Shown here: piece by piece, positions 1 to 14,463 of the stretch
Numbering within the stretch: position 1 is the stretch's first letter
Layout of the letters: each line of letters begins with the position of its first letter
Origin: Eledone cirrhosa
Taxonomy: Eukaryota; Mollusca; Cephalopoda; Octopoda; Eledonidae
DNA: 64,000 bases
NCBI GenBank assembly: GCA_964016885.1
Contig: OZ024743.1
Coordinates: forward strand, 183,125,396-183,189,395
Direction: 5' to 3'
Position numbers and translations under genes: made by a program
The notes under the pieces: generated by a model
What the model was told of the DNA's origin: nothing
Databases searched by the model: none
The model's input: only the letters and a program-made list of their open reading frames with translations

Positions 1-2595
1 GGTACCAGTGTATGCCCCCCCTCTTCCCAATAGTGACATTGGCAGGTACCAGTGTATGCCCACCTCCTCTTCCCAATAGTGACATTGGCAGGTACCAGTG
101 TATGCCCCCCCCTCTTCCCAATAGTGACATTGGCAGGTACCTGTGTATGCCCACCCCCTCTTCCCAATAGTGACATTGGCAGGTACCAGTGTATGCCCCC
201 CCTCTTCCCAATAGTGACATTGGCAGGTACCAGTGTATGCCCCCCCTCTTCCCAATAGTGGCATTGGCAGGTACCAGTGTATGCCCCCCCTCTTCCCAAT
301 AGTGGCATTGGCAGGTACCAGTGTATGCTCCCCCTCTTCCCAATAGTGACATTGGCAGGTACCTGTGTATGCCCCCCCTCTTCCCAATAGTGACATTGGC
401 AGGTACCAGTGTATGCCCCCCCTCTTCCCAATAGTGACATTGGCAGGTACCAGTGTATGCCCCCCCCTCTTCCCAATAGTGACATTGGCAGGTACCAGTG
501 TATGCCCCCCCTCTTCCCAATAGTGACATTGGCAGGTACCAGTGTATGCCCCCCCCTCTTCCCAATAGTGACATTGGCAGGTACCTGTGTATGCCCCCCC
601 CTCTTCCCAATAGTGGCATTGGCAGGTACCAGTGTATGCCCCCCCTCTTCCCAATAGTGACATTGGCAGGTACCAGTGTATGCCCCCCCTCTTCCCAATA
701 GTGACATTGGCAGGTACCAGTGTATGCCCCCCCCCCCTCTTCCCAATAGTGACATTGGCAGGTACCTGTGTATGCCCCCCCCCTCTTCCCAATAGTGGCA
801 TTGGCAGGTACCAGTGTATGCCCCCCCTCTTCCCAATAGTGACATTGGCAGGTACCAGTGTATGCCCCCCCTCTTCCCAATAGTGACATTGGCAGGTACC
901 AGTGTATTCCCCCCCCTCTTCCCAATAGTGACATTGGCAGGTACCAGTGTATGCCCCCCCTCTTCCCAATAGTGACATTGGCAGGTACCAGTGTATTCCC
1001 CCCCCTCTTCCCAATAGTGGCATTGGCAGGTACCAGTGTATGCCCCCCCTCTTCCCAATAGTGACATTGGCAGGTACCAGTGTATGCCCCCCCTCTTCCC
1101 AATAGTGACATTGGCAGGTACCAGTGTATGCCCACCCCCCTCTTCTCAATAGTGACACTGGCAGGTACCTGTGTATGCCCCCCCTCTTCCCAATAGTGGC
1201 ATTGGCAGGTACCAGTGTATGCCCCCCCTCTTCCCAATAGTGACATTGGCAGGTACCAGTGTATGCCCCCCCTCTTCCCAATAGTGACATTGGCAGGTAC
1301 CAGTGTATGCCCCCCCCCTCTTCCCAATAGTGACATTGGCAGGTACCTGTGTATGCCCCCCCCTCTTCCCAATAGTGGCATTGGCAGGTACCAGTGTATG
1401 CCCCCCCTCTTCCCAATAGTGACATTGGCAGGTACCAGTGTATTCCCCCCCCCTCTTCCCAATAGTGACATTGGCAGGTACCAGTGTATGCCCACCCCCT
1501 CTTCTCAATAGTGACACTGGCAGGTACCTGTGTATGTCCCCCCCTCTTCCCAATAGTGACATTGGCAGGTACCAGTGTATGTCCCCCCCTCTTCCCAATA
1601 GTGACATTGGCAGGTACCAGTGTATGCCCCCCCCTCTTCCCAATAGTGACATTGGCAGGTACCAGTGTATGCCCCCCCCCCCCCTCTTCCCAATAGTGAC
1701 ATTGGCAGGTACCAGTGTATGCCCCCCCCTCTTCCCAATAGTGACATTGGCAGGTACCAGTGTATGCACCCCCTCTTCCCAATAGTGACATTGGCAGGTA
1801 CCAGTGTATGCACCCCCTCTTCCCAATAGTGACATTGGCAGGTACCAGTGTATGCCCCCCCCCCCTCTTCCCAATAGTGACATTGGCAGGTACCAGTGTA
1901 TGCCCCCCCCCCCCCCTCTTCCCAATAGTGACATTGGCAGGTACCAGTGTATGCCCCCCCCTCTTCCCAATAGTGACATTGGCAGGTACCAGTGTATGCC
2001 CCCCCTCTTCCCAATAGTGACATTGGCAGGTACCAGTGTATGCCCACCCCCTCTTCCCAATAGTGACATTGGCAGGTACCTGTGTATGCCCACCCCCTCT
2101 TCCCAATAGTGACATTGGCAGGTACCAGTGTATGCACCCCCTCTTCCCAATAGTGACATTGGCAGGTACCAGTGTATGCACCCCCTCTTCCCAATAGTGA
2201 CATTGGCAGGTACCAGTGTATGCCCCCCCCCCCTCTTCCCAATAGTGACATTGGCAGGTACCAGTGTATGCCCCCCCCCCCTCTTCCCAATAGTGACATT
2301 GGCAGGTACCAGTGTATGCCCCCCCCCTCTTCCCAATAGTGACATTGGCAGGTACCAGTGTATGCCCCCCCTCTTCCCAATAGTGACATTGGCAGGTACC
2401 AGTGTATGCCCCCCCCCTCTTCCCAATAGTGACATTGGCAGGTACCAGTGTATGCCCCCCTCTTCCCAATAGTGACATTGGCAGGTACCAGTGTATGCCC
2501 CCCTCTTCCCAATAGTGACATTGGCAGGTACCAATGTATGCCCCCCCCTCCCCCCCTCTTCCCAATACTGACATTGGTTGCTACCAGTGTATGAA
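1..2595. repeat. Minisatellite array, ~44-bp unit with variable C tract
   Basis: About 57 head-to-tail units, cut off by the left edge of the window. Each unit has a GGTACC palindrome, a TGTATG or TGTATT segment, a C tract of roughly 6 to 14 bases, CTCTTCCC, and CCAATAGTGACATTGG, whose CCAAT/ATTGG ends are 5-bp inverted arms. Most length variation between units comes from the C tract. Point variants recur: GTGAC/GTGGC, CCAGTG/CCTGTG, TATG/TATT. The last units (about 2530-2595) are degenerate and fade into unique sequence. Long open frames on both strands here are by-products of the repeat, since 44 is not a multiple of three and the frame drifts with every C-tract change. The minus strand carries a long G run per unit. 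Confidence 0.97.
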
Positions 2596-2668
2596 GCCCA
2601 GAGAGAGAGATCACCAAAATAAATAAGCCTACATGTGTGACATCCAAACATGTACCTTCCACCTCCAA

Positions 2669-2904
2669 CTATTTTACCCACTGTTTCTGGGTCCTGGCTG
2701 ACAGGATGGAGAATATATTGCCCTGGAGGAAGGCATAGATGTGCTGGAACAGTGACTCCACTTTGCAGGGCTCACACTTGCGGGCAGCTGCCGTTCTGAT
2801 AGCAGTGAATAAGGTTGTAGTCAGGGGGTCAAGAATGCCGGAAGTCTCCACAGCTACAGGCTCGAACTGGGAAGGGAAGCCTGCACCATCCAGGCCATGC
2901 TTTT
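2669..2904 (-). pseudogene. Coding-like remnant, possible C-terminal end of a retroelement protein
   Basis: A minus-strand frame is open from about 2904 to a stop at 2669, with the first in-frame methionine near 2851. Its composition looks like protein (a PVAVETSG stretch followed by amphipathic segments ending QKQWVK), unlike the tandem arrays on either side. The PVAVETSG motif recalls the VALET/VVET-G pattern near the C terminus of some non-LTR retrotransposon proteins; this is a by-eye impression, not a search result. The frame stops right at the target site of the hAT-like MITE at 2908-3218, so the element may have interrupted it. It could also be a terminal exon of a host gene. No catalytic residues can be assigned. 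Confidence 0.35.
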
Positions 2905-2907
2905 AGA

Positions 2908-3218
2908 CAGTCATAGGCAACCTGCGCCCCGCGGCCCGACTGAGGCCCACAAAGTTTTCTGAATGGCTCGCCTAAGTCACCTAAGTGAAATCTTTGATTT
3001 TTTTTTTACCCCAACTTTTCAGTCGTAATTTATCTTTCTATGATTTTTACAATGAAGGAAAACAACGTGTACGAATTCTGAAGAAACAAATCAAAACAAC
3101 CTGAGTTACCACCCTTTTTTTTTAATGTGGGCACAAATGTAAATTAGCGCTTGCAGCCCACCTGATGATGAGCCATATCTCATGCAACCCGCTTCTCGAA
3201 AAAGGTTGCCCATGCCTG
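2908..3218. mobile_element. hAT-like non-autonomous element (MITE), 311 bp
   Basis: The left end begins CAGTCATAGGCAACCTG. The right end, read in reverse complement, begins CAGGCATGGGCAACCTT, so 14 of 17 positions match. The element is flanked by 8-bp direct repeats, CTTTTAGA (2900-2907) and CTTTAAGA (3219-3226), with one mismatch. Terminal inverted repeats starting CAG plus an 8-bp target duplication are typical of the hAT superfamily. The interior has no transposase-length frame; it holds GC-rich ends and T-rich runs. It lies at the edge of a coding-like remnant to its left. Confidence 0.8.
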
Positions 3219-3226
3219 CTTTAAGA

Positions 3227-4079
3227 TCTCGCTGAGAGCAGCATGTCATGGAAGGTAGCCAGCAATGTAATGGTATGACAGTGATTGGAGACCAAAAAGT
3301 TCCACATTGGAATCACAGCAGCATCTGTGAGGCTCACAGACATGGAGGCTGCACTTCAGGGAAACACTGATGTGCAAGCAGTCACTGTCCAGCTGAGTGC
3401 CAGTCACAAGTGAGGGAACTGTGTTGAACCAGGCACCACTGTGGGGTTGGGAGCCTGAGTGGAAACATACCCGATGGTACTGGTCTAAGTGAAGCACCAG
3501 CCTGTCTGAGGTCATGTTGCACTGATAATGGTGGTGGTGGCGGCGTAAATGGCCATAACTATATGCCACAATGCATGTTATCCAACACTACCAATTCTGC
3601 CAATCCACAACCCTTTTGATGATGTTGGGTGACCTGTAAACATCTAACTAATATCAGTGTAGAAATACACATGATGATGATGATGATGATAGTATTCATT
3701 GTTCGTGATGCTTCATAACAGTAGTAAGAAATCACCTTGGTTTCTTGTTTTCTTTGAGTAATTAATTTGTTTTGATTAGAAGTGTGACAGTGTGGACAGA
3801 TTAAGAAGGACAAGGTTTTTATCAACTAATCTTCTGTAGATTGTATTCTGAATCTAGTGTCTAGCATTGAGTAATCTCTTTCAAGCAGCAATCTATTGCT
3901 TATTGATTTCAGACTGATAGTAAATTGTAAAGTCTATTCACAGTTTCTTAGCCAACACTTTTCTTTCTCTGCATTGTTTGAGGAATTACACACCTGTGCT
4001 TTATCTCCTTAGTTGACTGACACTATTGTGGTATCTGTTAATCATGGAAGAAGTAATAGCTATATGAAAAACAGGTTTC
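3227..4079. other. Non-tandem DNA with no recognisable gene
   Basis: Moderately AT-rich unique-looking sequence between the MITE and a LINE remnant. Two minus-strand frames (3246-3569 and 3559-3825) overlap one another, are rich in His, Ser and Ile from simple-sequence DNA, and match nothing I recognise. The only distinct feature is a short (ATG)n tract. Confidence 0.6.
3671..3690. repeat. (ATG)n microsatellite
   Basis: About seven uninterrupted ATG trinucleotides. The same trinucleotide forms the 3' tail of the LINE family in this window, so it could be a leftover tail, but no LINE sequence precedes it. Confidence 0.85.
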
Positions 4080-4455
4080 TCCCTATGTACAAAAGAACAG
4101 CTGTATGAAGCCAGTGTGCAGTGCTGCATGGTAGTGAATCATGGGCTGTGGCTGCAGAGAACATGCATAGACTGGAGAGAAATGAAACAAACATGTTTCA
4201 TTAGATGTGCAATGTAAATGTGAGAGAAGGGCAGAGCTCAGTCAAGATGAGAGAGAAGCTGGGCTTAAGGGGAATCCGAGATGGTGTGCAGGAGAGAAGA
4301 CTACATTGGTATAGACATGTGATGTGCATGGACAATGACTGATGAATGAAGGAAGCCACAATAGAGGACAACCAAGAAAAACCTGGGCAGAGGTTGTGAG
4401 AGCTTACCTCAAATCACTATGATTGTCAGAGGAGATGAAGGAATATGGCAAGTCT
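4080..4455 (+). pseudogene. Decayed 3'-terminal coding fragment of a LINE, same family as the copies at 44.8, 52.3 and 59.0 kb
   Basis: Conceptual reading from 4115 gives AVLHGSESWAVAAENMHRLE and, further on, LGLRGIRDGVQERRLHWYRH. These align with the C-terminal part of the intact-frame LINE fragments elsewhere in the window (LHGSETWALCAEDIRRLER and IRGIRCCLLERRLRWYGH). The frame is broken: a shift lies just before 4115, a TAG at 4202-4204 sits where the other copies have tryptophan, and a TGA follows the HVMCMDND stretch. Similarity continues weakly (LSEEM, resembling LSKTM) to about 4454, where the 22-bp satellite begins with no spacer. The 3' UTR and (GAT)n tail are missing. Old, non-functional copy. 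Confidence 0.8.
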
Positions 4456-7400
4456 ATATAGTAAAGACACATAATATATATAGTATAGACATATAATATA
4501 TATAGTATAGACATATAATATATATAGTATAGACATATAATATATATAGTATAGACACATGATATATATAGTATAGACACATGATATATATGGTATAGAC
4601 ACGTAATATATATAGTATAGACATATAATATATATATAGTATAGACATATAATGTATATGGTATAGACACATAATATATATCGTATAGACATATAATATA
4701 TATCGTATAGACATATAATATATATATGGTATAGACATATAATATATATGGTATAGACATATAATATATATGGTATAGACATATAATGTATATAGTATAG
4801 ACATATAATGTATATGGTATAGACATATAATATATATAGTATAGACATATAATGTATATAGTATAGACATATAATATATATGGTATAGACATATAATGTA
4901 TATGGTACAGACATAATATATATAGTATAGACATATAATGTAAATGGTATAGACATATAATATATATAGTATAGACATATAATATATATAGTATAGACAT
5001 ATAATGTATATAGTATAGACATATAATATATATAGTATAGACATATAATATATATAGTATAGACATATAATGTATATAGTATAGACATATAATATATATG
5101 GTATAGACATATAATGTATATAGTATAGACATATAATATATATGGTATAGACATATAATATATATAGTATAGACATATAATATATATGGTATAGACATAT
5201 AATGTATATAGTATAGACATATAATATATATGGTATGGACATATAATGTATATGGTATAGACATATAATGTATATAGTATAGACATATAATATATATGGT
5301 ATAGACTTATAATATATATGGTATAGACATATAATATATATGGTATAGACATATAATATATATGGTATAGACATATAATATATATGGTATAGACATATAA
5401 TATATATGGTATAGACATATAATATATATGGTATAGACATATAATGTATATGGTATAGACATATAATATATATGGTATAGACATATAATATATATGGTAT
5501 AGACATATAATATATATGGTATAGACATATAATGTATATGGTATAGACATATAATATATATAGTATAGACATATAATATATATGGTAGAGACATATAATA
5601 TATATAGTATAGACATATAATATATATAGTATAGACATATAATGTATATAGTATAAACATATAATGTATATAGTATAAACATATAATGTATATAGTATAG
5701 ACATATAATGTATATAGTATAGACATATAATGTATATGGTATAGACATATAATATATATGGTATAGACATATAATATATATGGTATAGACATATAATATA
5801 TATGGTATAGACATATAATATATATGGTATAGACATATAATGTATATGGTATAGACATATAATATATATGGTATTGACACATAATATATATGGTATAGAC
5901 ATATAATGTATATAGTATAGACATGTAATATATATGGTATAGACATATAATGTATATAGTATAGACATATAATGTATATAGTATAGACATATAATATATA
6001 TGGTAGAGACATATAATGTATATGGTATAGACATATAATATATATGGTATAGACATATAATGTATATGGTATAGACATATAATATATTTGGTATAGACAT
6101 ATAATGTATATGGTATAGACATATAATATATATAGTATAGACATATAATATATATAGTATAGACATATAATATATATAGTATAGACATATAATATATATA
6201 GTATAGACATATAATGTATATAGTATAAACATATAATGTATATAGTATAAACATATAATGTATATAGTATAGACATATAATGTATATAGTATAGACATAT
6301 AATGTATATGGTATAGACATATAATATATATGGTATAGACATATAATATATATGGTATAGACATATAATGTATATGGTATAGACATATAATGTATATGGT
6401 ATAGACATGTAATGTATATGGTATAGACATGTAATATATATGGTATAGACATGTAATATATATGGTATAGACATATAATGTATATGGTATAGACATATAA
6501 TGTATATGGTATAGACATATAATGTATATGGTATAGACATATAATATATATGGTATAGACATATAATGTATATAGTATAGACATATAATATATATGGTAT
6601 AGACATATAATATATATGGTATAGACATATAATATATATGGTATAGACATATAATATATATAGTATAGACATGTAATATATATGGTATAGACATATAATG
6701 TATATGGTATAGACATATAATATATATGGTATAGACATATAATATATATGGTATAGACATATAATATATATGGTATAGACATATAATATATATGGTATAG
6801 ACATATAATGTATATGGTATAGACATATAATGTATATGGTATAGACATATAATGTATATGGTATAGACATATAATGTATATGGTATAGACATATAATGTA
6901 TATGGTATAGAAATATAATATATATGGTATAGACATATAATGTATATGGTATAGACATATAATATATATGGTAGAGACATATAATGTATATGGTATAGAC
7001 ATAATATATATGGTATAGACATATAATATATATAGTATAGACATATAATATATATGGTATAGACATATAATGTATATGGTATAGACATATAATGTATATA
7101 GTATAGACATATAATATATATGGTATAGACATGTAATATATATGGTATAGACATGTAATATATATGGTATAGACATATAATGTATATAGTATAGATATAT
7201 AATGTATATGGTATAGACATATAATATATATGGTATAGACATATAATATATATGGTATAGACATATAATGTATATGGTATAGACATATAATATATATAGT
7301 ATAGACATATAATATATATAGTATAGACATATAATATATATAGTATAGACATATAATGTATATAATATAGACATATAATATATATGGTATAGACATATAA

Positions 7401-8920
7401 TGTATATGGTATAGACATATAATATATATGGTATAGACATATCATATATATGGTATAGACATATAATATATATGGTATAGACATATAATGTATATGGTAT
7501 AGACATATAATGTATATAGTATAGACATATAATGTATATGGTATAGACATATAATATATATGGTATAGACATGTAATATATATGGTATTGACATATAATA
7601 TATATGGTATAGACATATAATGTATATAGTATAGACATGTAATATATATGGTATAGACATATAATGTATATAGTATAGACATATAATGTATATAGTATAG
7701 ACATATAATATATATGGTATAGACATATAATATATATGGTATAGACATATAATGTATATAGTATAGACATATAATATATATGGTATAGACATATAATATA
7801 TATGGTAGAGACATATAATGTATATGGTAGAGACATATAATATATATGGTATAGACATATAATATATATGGTAGAGACATATAATGTATATGGTATAGAC
7901 ATATAATATATATGGTATAGACATATAATGTATATGGTATAGACATATAATATATTTGGTATAGACATATAATGTATATGGTATAGACATATAATATATA
8001 TAGTATAGACATATAATATATATAGTATAGACATATAATATATATAGTATAGACATATAATATATATAGTATAGACATATAATGTATATGGTATAGACAT
8101 ATAATATAATATGGTATAGACATATAATGTATATGGTATAGACATATAATATATATGGTATAGACATATAATATATATGGTATAGACATATCATATATAT
8201 GGTATAGACATATCATATATATGGTATAGACATATAATATATATGGTAGAGACATATAATATATATGGTAGAGACATATAATGTATATGGTATAGACATA
8301 TAATATATATGGTATAGACATATAATATATATAGTATAGACATATAATATATATAGTATAGACATATAATATATATGGTATAGACATATAATATATATGG
8401 TATAGACATATAATATATATGGTATAGACATATAATATATATGGTATAGACATATAATATATATGGTTTAGACATATAATATATATGGTATAGACATATA
8501 ATATATATGGTATAGACATATAATATATATGGTATAGACATATAATGTATATGGTATAGACATATAATGTATATAGTATAGACATATAATATATATGGTA
8601 TAGACATATAATATATATGGTATGGACATATAATATATATAGTATAGACATATAATGTATATAGTATAGACATATAATGTATATAGTATAGACATATAAT
8701 ATATATGGTATGGACATATAATGTATATGGTATGGACATATAATATATATGGTATGGACATATAATGTATATGGTATAGACATATAATGTATATAGTATA
8801 GACATATAATATATATGGTATGGACATATAATGTATATAGTATAGACATATAATGTATATAGTATAGACATATAATATATATGGTATAGACATGTAATAT
8901 ATATAGTATAGACATATAAT

Positions 8921-9100
8921 TGTTTCTACTTTTGGCACAAGGCCAGCAATTACCCAGTGCATTACTGGTACTTTATTTTATCGACCCCGTAAGGATGAAA
9001 GGCAAAGTCAACCTCGGCGGTATTTGAACTCGGATCATAAAAGGGACGTAACTATGCTGGAAAGCATGGCGTCCAACCCTCTACCGATACTGCCAATCCA
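8921..9100 (-). mobile_element. tRNA-derived SINE, type A (A1 variant)
   Basis: The tail begins at the left (TGTTTCTACTTTTGGC) and the tRNA-like head lies at the right. On the minus strand the head reads GGATTGGCAGTATCGGTAGA (A-box-like) and later GTTCAAATAC (B-box-like, last base off). The array base run GACATATAAT stands on both sides, a probable 10-bp target duplication. This copy differs from later type A copies in the CTCGGATCATAAAA segment. Confidence 0.88.
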
Positions 9101-10164
9101 GACATATAATATATATGGCATAGACATATAATATATATGGTATAGACATATAATATATATGGTATAGACATATAATGTATATAGTATAGACATATAATAT
9201 ATATGGTATAGACATATAATATATATGGTATAGACATAATATATATGGTATAGACATATAATATATATAGTATAGACATATAATGTATATAGTATAGACA
9301 TATATTATATATGGTATAGACATGTAATATATATGATATAGACATATAATATATATGGTATAGACATATAATATATATGGTATAGACATATAATGTATAT
9401 AGTATAGACATATAATGTATATGGTATAGACATATAATATATATGGTATAGACATATAATATATATGGTATAGACATATAATATATATAGTATAGACATA
9501 TAATGTATATAGTATAGACATATAATATATATAGTATAGACATATAATGTATATAGTATAGACACATAATGTATATGGTATAGACATATAATGTATATGG
9601 TATAGACATATAATATATATGGTATGGACATATAATATATATGGTATAGACATATAATATATATAGTATAGACATATAATATATATGGTATGGACATACA
9701 ATATATATGGTATAGACATATAATATATATAGTATAGACATATAATATATATGGTATAGACATGTAATATATATGGTATAGACATATAATATATATGGTA
9801 TAGACATATAATATATATGGTATAGACATATAATATATATGGTATAGACATATAATATATATAGTATAGACATGTAATATATATGGTATAGACATATAAT
9901 GTATATAGTATAGACATATAATATATATGGTATAGACATATAATATATATGGTATAGACATATAATGTATATGGTATAGACATATAATATATATAGTATA
10001 GACATATAATGTATATAGTATAGACATATAACGTATATAGTATAGACATATAATGTATATAGTATAGACATATAATGTATATAGTATAGACATATAATGT
10101 ATATAGTATAGACATATAATGTATATAGTATAGACATATAATATATATGGTATAGACATATAAT

Positions 10165-10350
10165 TGTTTCTACTTTTTGGCACAAGGCCAGCAATAACCC
10201 AGTGCATTACTGGTACTTTATTTTATCGACCCCGTAAGGATGAAAGGCAAAGTTAACCTCGGCGGGATTTGAACTCAGAATGGCAAAGACCGTAACTCTA
10301 TGCGTCAAAGCATGGCGTCCGACCCTCTACCGATACTGCCAATCCATCGC
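10165..10350 (-). mobile_element. tRNA-derived SINE, type B
   Basis: Type B is recognised by GAATGGCAAAGACCG and the right end CCATCGC. On the minus strand it keeps an intact B box, GTTCAAATCC. There is no target duplication: the satellite continues in register after TCGC. This copy has a private AGCAATAACCC change in the tail half. Confidence 0.88.
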
Positions 10351-13300
10351 ATATATGGTATAGACATATAATATATATAGTATAGACATATAATATATAT
10401 GGTATAGACATATAATATATATGGTATAGACATATAATGTATATGGTATAGACATATAATATATATGGTATAGACATATAATATATATGGTATAGACATA
10501 TAATGTATATAGTATAGACATATAATATATATGGTATAGACATATAATGTATATAGTATAGACATATAATATATATGGTATAGACATGTAATATATATGG
10601 TATAGACATATAATATATATGGTATAGACATATAATATATATGGTATAGACATATAATGTATATGGTATAGACATGTAATATATATGGTATAGACATGTA
10701 ATATATATGGTATAGACATATAATATATATGGTATAGACATATAATATATATGGTATAGACATATAATGTATATAGTATAGACATATAATATATATGGTA
10801 TTGACATATAATATATATAGTATAGACATGTAATGTATATAGTATAGACATGTAATGTATATAGTATAGACATATAATATATATGGTATAGACATATAAT
10901 ATATATGGTATAGACATATAATATATATGGTATAGACATAATGTATATGGTATAGACATATAATATATATGGTATAGACACATTATATATGGTATAGACA
11001 TATAATATATATGGTATAGACATATAATGTATATAGTATAGACATATAATGTATATAGTATATACATATAATGTATATAGTATATACATATAATATATAT
11101 GGTATAGACATATAATATATATGGTATAGACATATAATATATATGGTATAGACATATAATATATATAGTATAGACATATAATGTATATAATATAGACATA
11201 TAATATATATGGTATAGACACATTATATATATGGTATAGACATATAATATATATGGTATAGACATATAATATATATGGTATAGACATATAATATATATGG
11301 TATAGACATATAATATATATGGTATAGACATATAATATATATGGTATAGACATATAATATATATGGTATAGACATATAATATATATGGTATAGACATATA
11401 ATATATATGGTATAGACATATAATATATATGGTATAGACATATAATATATATGGTATAGACACATTATATATATGGTATAGACACATTATATATATGGTA
11501 TAGACATATAATGTATATGGTATAGACATATAATATATATGGTATAGACATATAATATATATGGTATAGACATATAATATATATGGTATAGACATATAAT
11601 ATATATGGTATAGACATATAATGTATATAGTATAGACATATAATATATATGGTATTGACATATAATATATATGGTATAGACATATAATATATATAGTATA
11701 GACATGTAATGTATATAGTATAGACATATAATATATATGGTATAGACATATAATATATATGGTATAGACATATAATATATATGGTATAGACATATAATAT
11801 ATATGGTATAGACATATAATATATATGGTATAGACATATAATATATATTGTATAGTCATATAATATATATGGTATAGACATATAATATATATGGTATAGA
11901 CATATAATATATATGGTATAGACATATAATATATATAGTATAGACATATAATGTATATGGTATAGACATATAATATATATGGTATAGACATATAATATAT
12001 ATGGTATAGACATTATATATATATGGTATAGACATATAATATATATAGTATAGACATATAATGTATATAATATAGACATATAATATATATGGTATAGACA
12101 TATAATATATATGGTATAGACATATAATATATATGGTATAGACATATAATATATATGGTATAGTCATATAATATATATGGTATAGACATATAATATATAT
12201 GGTATAGACATATAATATATATGGTATAGACATATAATATATATAGTATAGACATATAATGTATATGGTATAGACATATAATATATATGGTATAGACATA
12301 TAATATATATGGTATAGACACATTATATATATATGGTATAGACATATAATATATATGGTATAGACATATAATGTATATAGTATAGACATATAATATATAT
12401 GGTATAGACACATTATATATATGGTATAGACATATAATATATATGGTATAGACATATAATATATATGCTATAGACATATAATATATATGGTATAGACATA
12501 TAATATATATGGTATAGACATATAATATATATGGTATAGACATATAATATATATGGTATAGACATATAATATATATGGTATAGACATATAATATATATGG
12601 TATAGACATATAATATATATAGTATAGACATATAATATATATGGTATAGACATACAATATATATGGTATAGACATATAATATATATGGTATAGACATATA
12701 ATATATATGGTATAGACATATAATATATATGGTATAGACATATAATATATATGGTTTAGACATATAATATATATGGTATAGACATATAATATATATGGTA
12801 TAGACATATAATATATATGGTATAGACATATAATATATATGGTATAGACATATAATATATATGGTATAGACATGTAATATATATGGTATTGACATATAAT
12901 ATATATGGTATAGACATATAATGTATATAGTATAGACATGTAATATATATGGTATAGACATATAATGTATATAGTATAGACATATAATGTATATAGTATA
13001 GACATATAATATATATGGTATAGACATATAATATATATGGTATAGACATATAATGTATATAGTATAGACATATAATGTATATAGTATAGACATATAATGT
13101 ATATAGTATAGACATATAATGTATATAGTATAGACATATAATATATATAGTATAGACATATCATGTATATAGTATAGACATATAATGTATATAGTATAGA
13201 CATATAATGTATATGGTATAGACATATAATATATATGGTATAGACATATAATATATATAGTATAGACACATAATATATATGGTATAGACATATAATATAT

Positions 13301-14283
13301 ATGGTATAGACATAATATATATGGTATAGACATATAATGTATATGGTATAGACATATAATATATATAGTATAGACATATAATATATATAGTATAGACATA
13401 TAATATATATAGTATAGACATATAATGTATATGGTATAGACATGTAATATATATGGTATAGACATATAATATATATAGTATAGACATATAATATATATGG
13501 TATAGACATATAATATATATGGTATAGACATATAATATATATGGTATAAACATATAATATATATGGTATAGACATATAATATATATGGTATAGACATATA
13601 ATGTATATAGTATAGACATATAATGTATATGGTATAGACATATAATATATATAGTATAGACATATAATGTATATAATATAGACATATAATGTATATAGTA
13701 TAGACATATAATATATATAGTATAGACATATAATGTATATAGTTTAGACATATAATATATATAGTATAGACATATAATATGTATATAGTATAAACATATA
13801 ATGTATATAGTATAGACATGTAATGTATATAGTATAGACATATATATATGGTATAGACATATAATATATATGGTATAGACATATAATGTATATAGTATAG
13901 ACATATAATATATATGGTATAGACATATAATATATATAGTATAGACATATAATATATATGGTATAGACATATAATATATATGGTATAGACATATAATATA
14001 TATGGTATAGACATGTAATATATATGGTATAGACATATAATATATATGGTATAGACATATAATGTATATAGTATAGACATATAATATATATGGTATAGAC
14101 ATATAATATATATGGTATAGACATATAATATATATGGTATAGACATATCATGTATATGGTATAGACATATAATGTATATAGTATAGACATATAATATATA
14201 TGGTATGGACATATAATGTATATGGTATGGACATATAATATATATGGTATAGACATGTAATATATATAGTATAGACATATAAT

Positions 14284-14463
14284 TGTTTCTACTTTTGGCA
14301 CAAGGCCAGCAATTACCCAGTGCATTACTGGTACTTTATTTTATCGACCCCGTAAGGATGAAAGGCAAAGTCAACCTCGGCGGTATTTCAACTCAGATCG
14401 TAAAAGGGACGTAACTATGCTGGAAAGCATGGCGTCCAACCCTCTACCGATACTGCCAATCCA
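14284..14463 (-). mobile_element. tRNA-derived SINE, type A (A2 variant)
   Basis: A2 is defined by GGTATTTCAACTCAG, which adds a second mismatch to the B box, and by GACATAATATATATGG in the first right-flanking unit (2 bp shorter than normal). First member of the 4,300-bp period. Confidence 0.88.

Noticed and set aside
52..2681. Open frames on both strands across the 44-bp minisatellite
   Set aside because: The repeat encodes the same few peptides in rotating frames, with frame changes wherever the C tract changes length; no independent coding evidence.
3246..3825. Two minus-strand frames as possible genes
   Set aside because: They overlap, are rich in residues from simple-sequence DNA such as (ATG)n, and show no recognisable domain.
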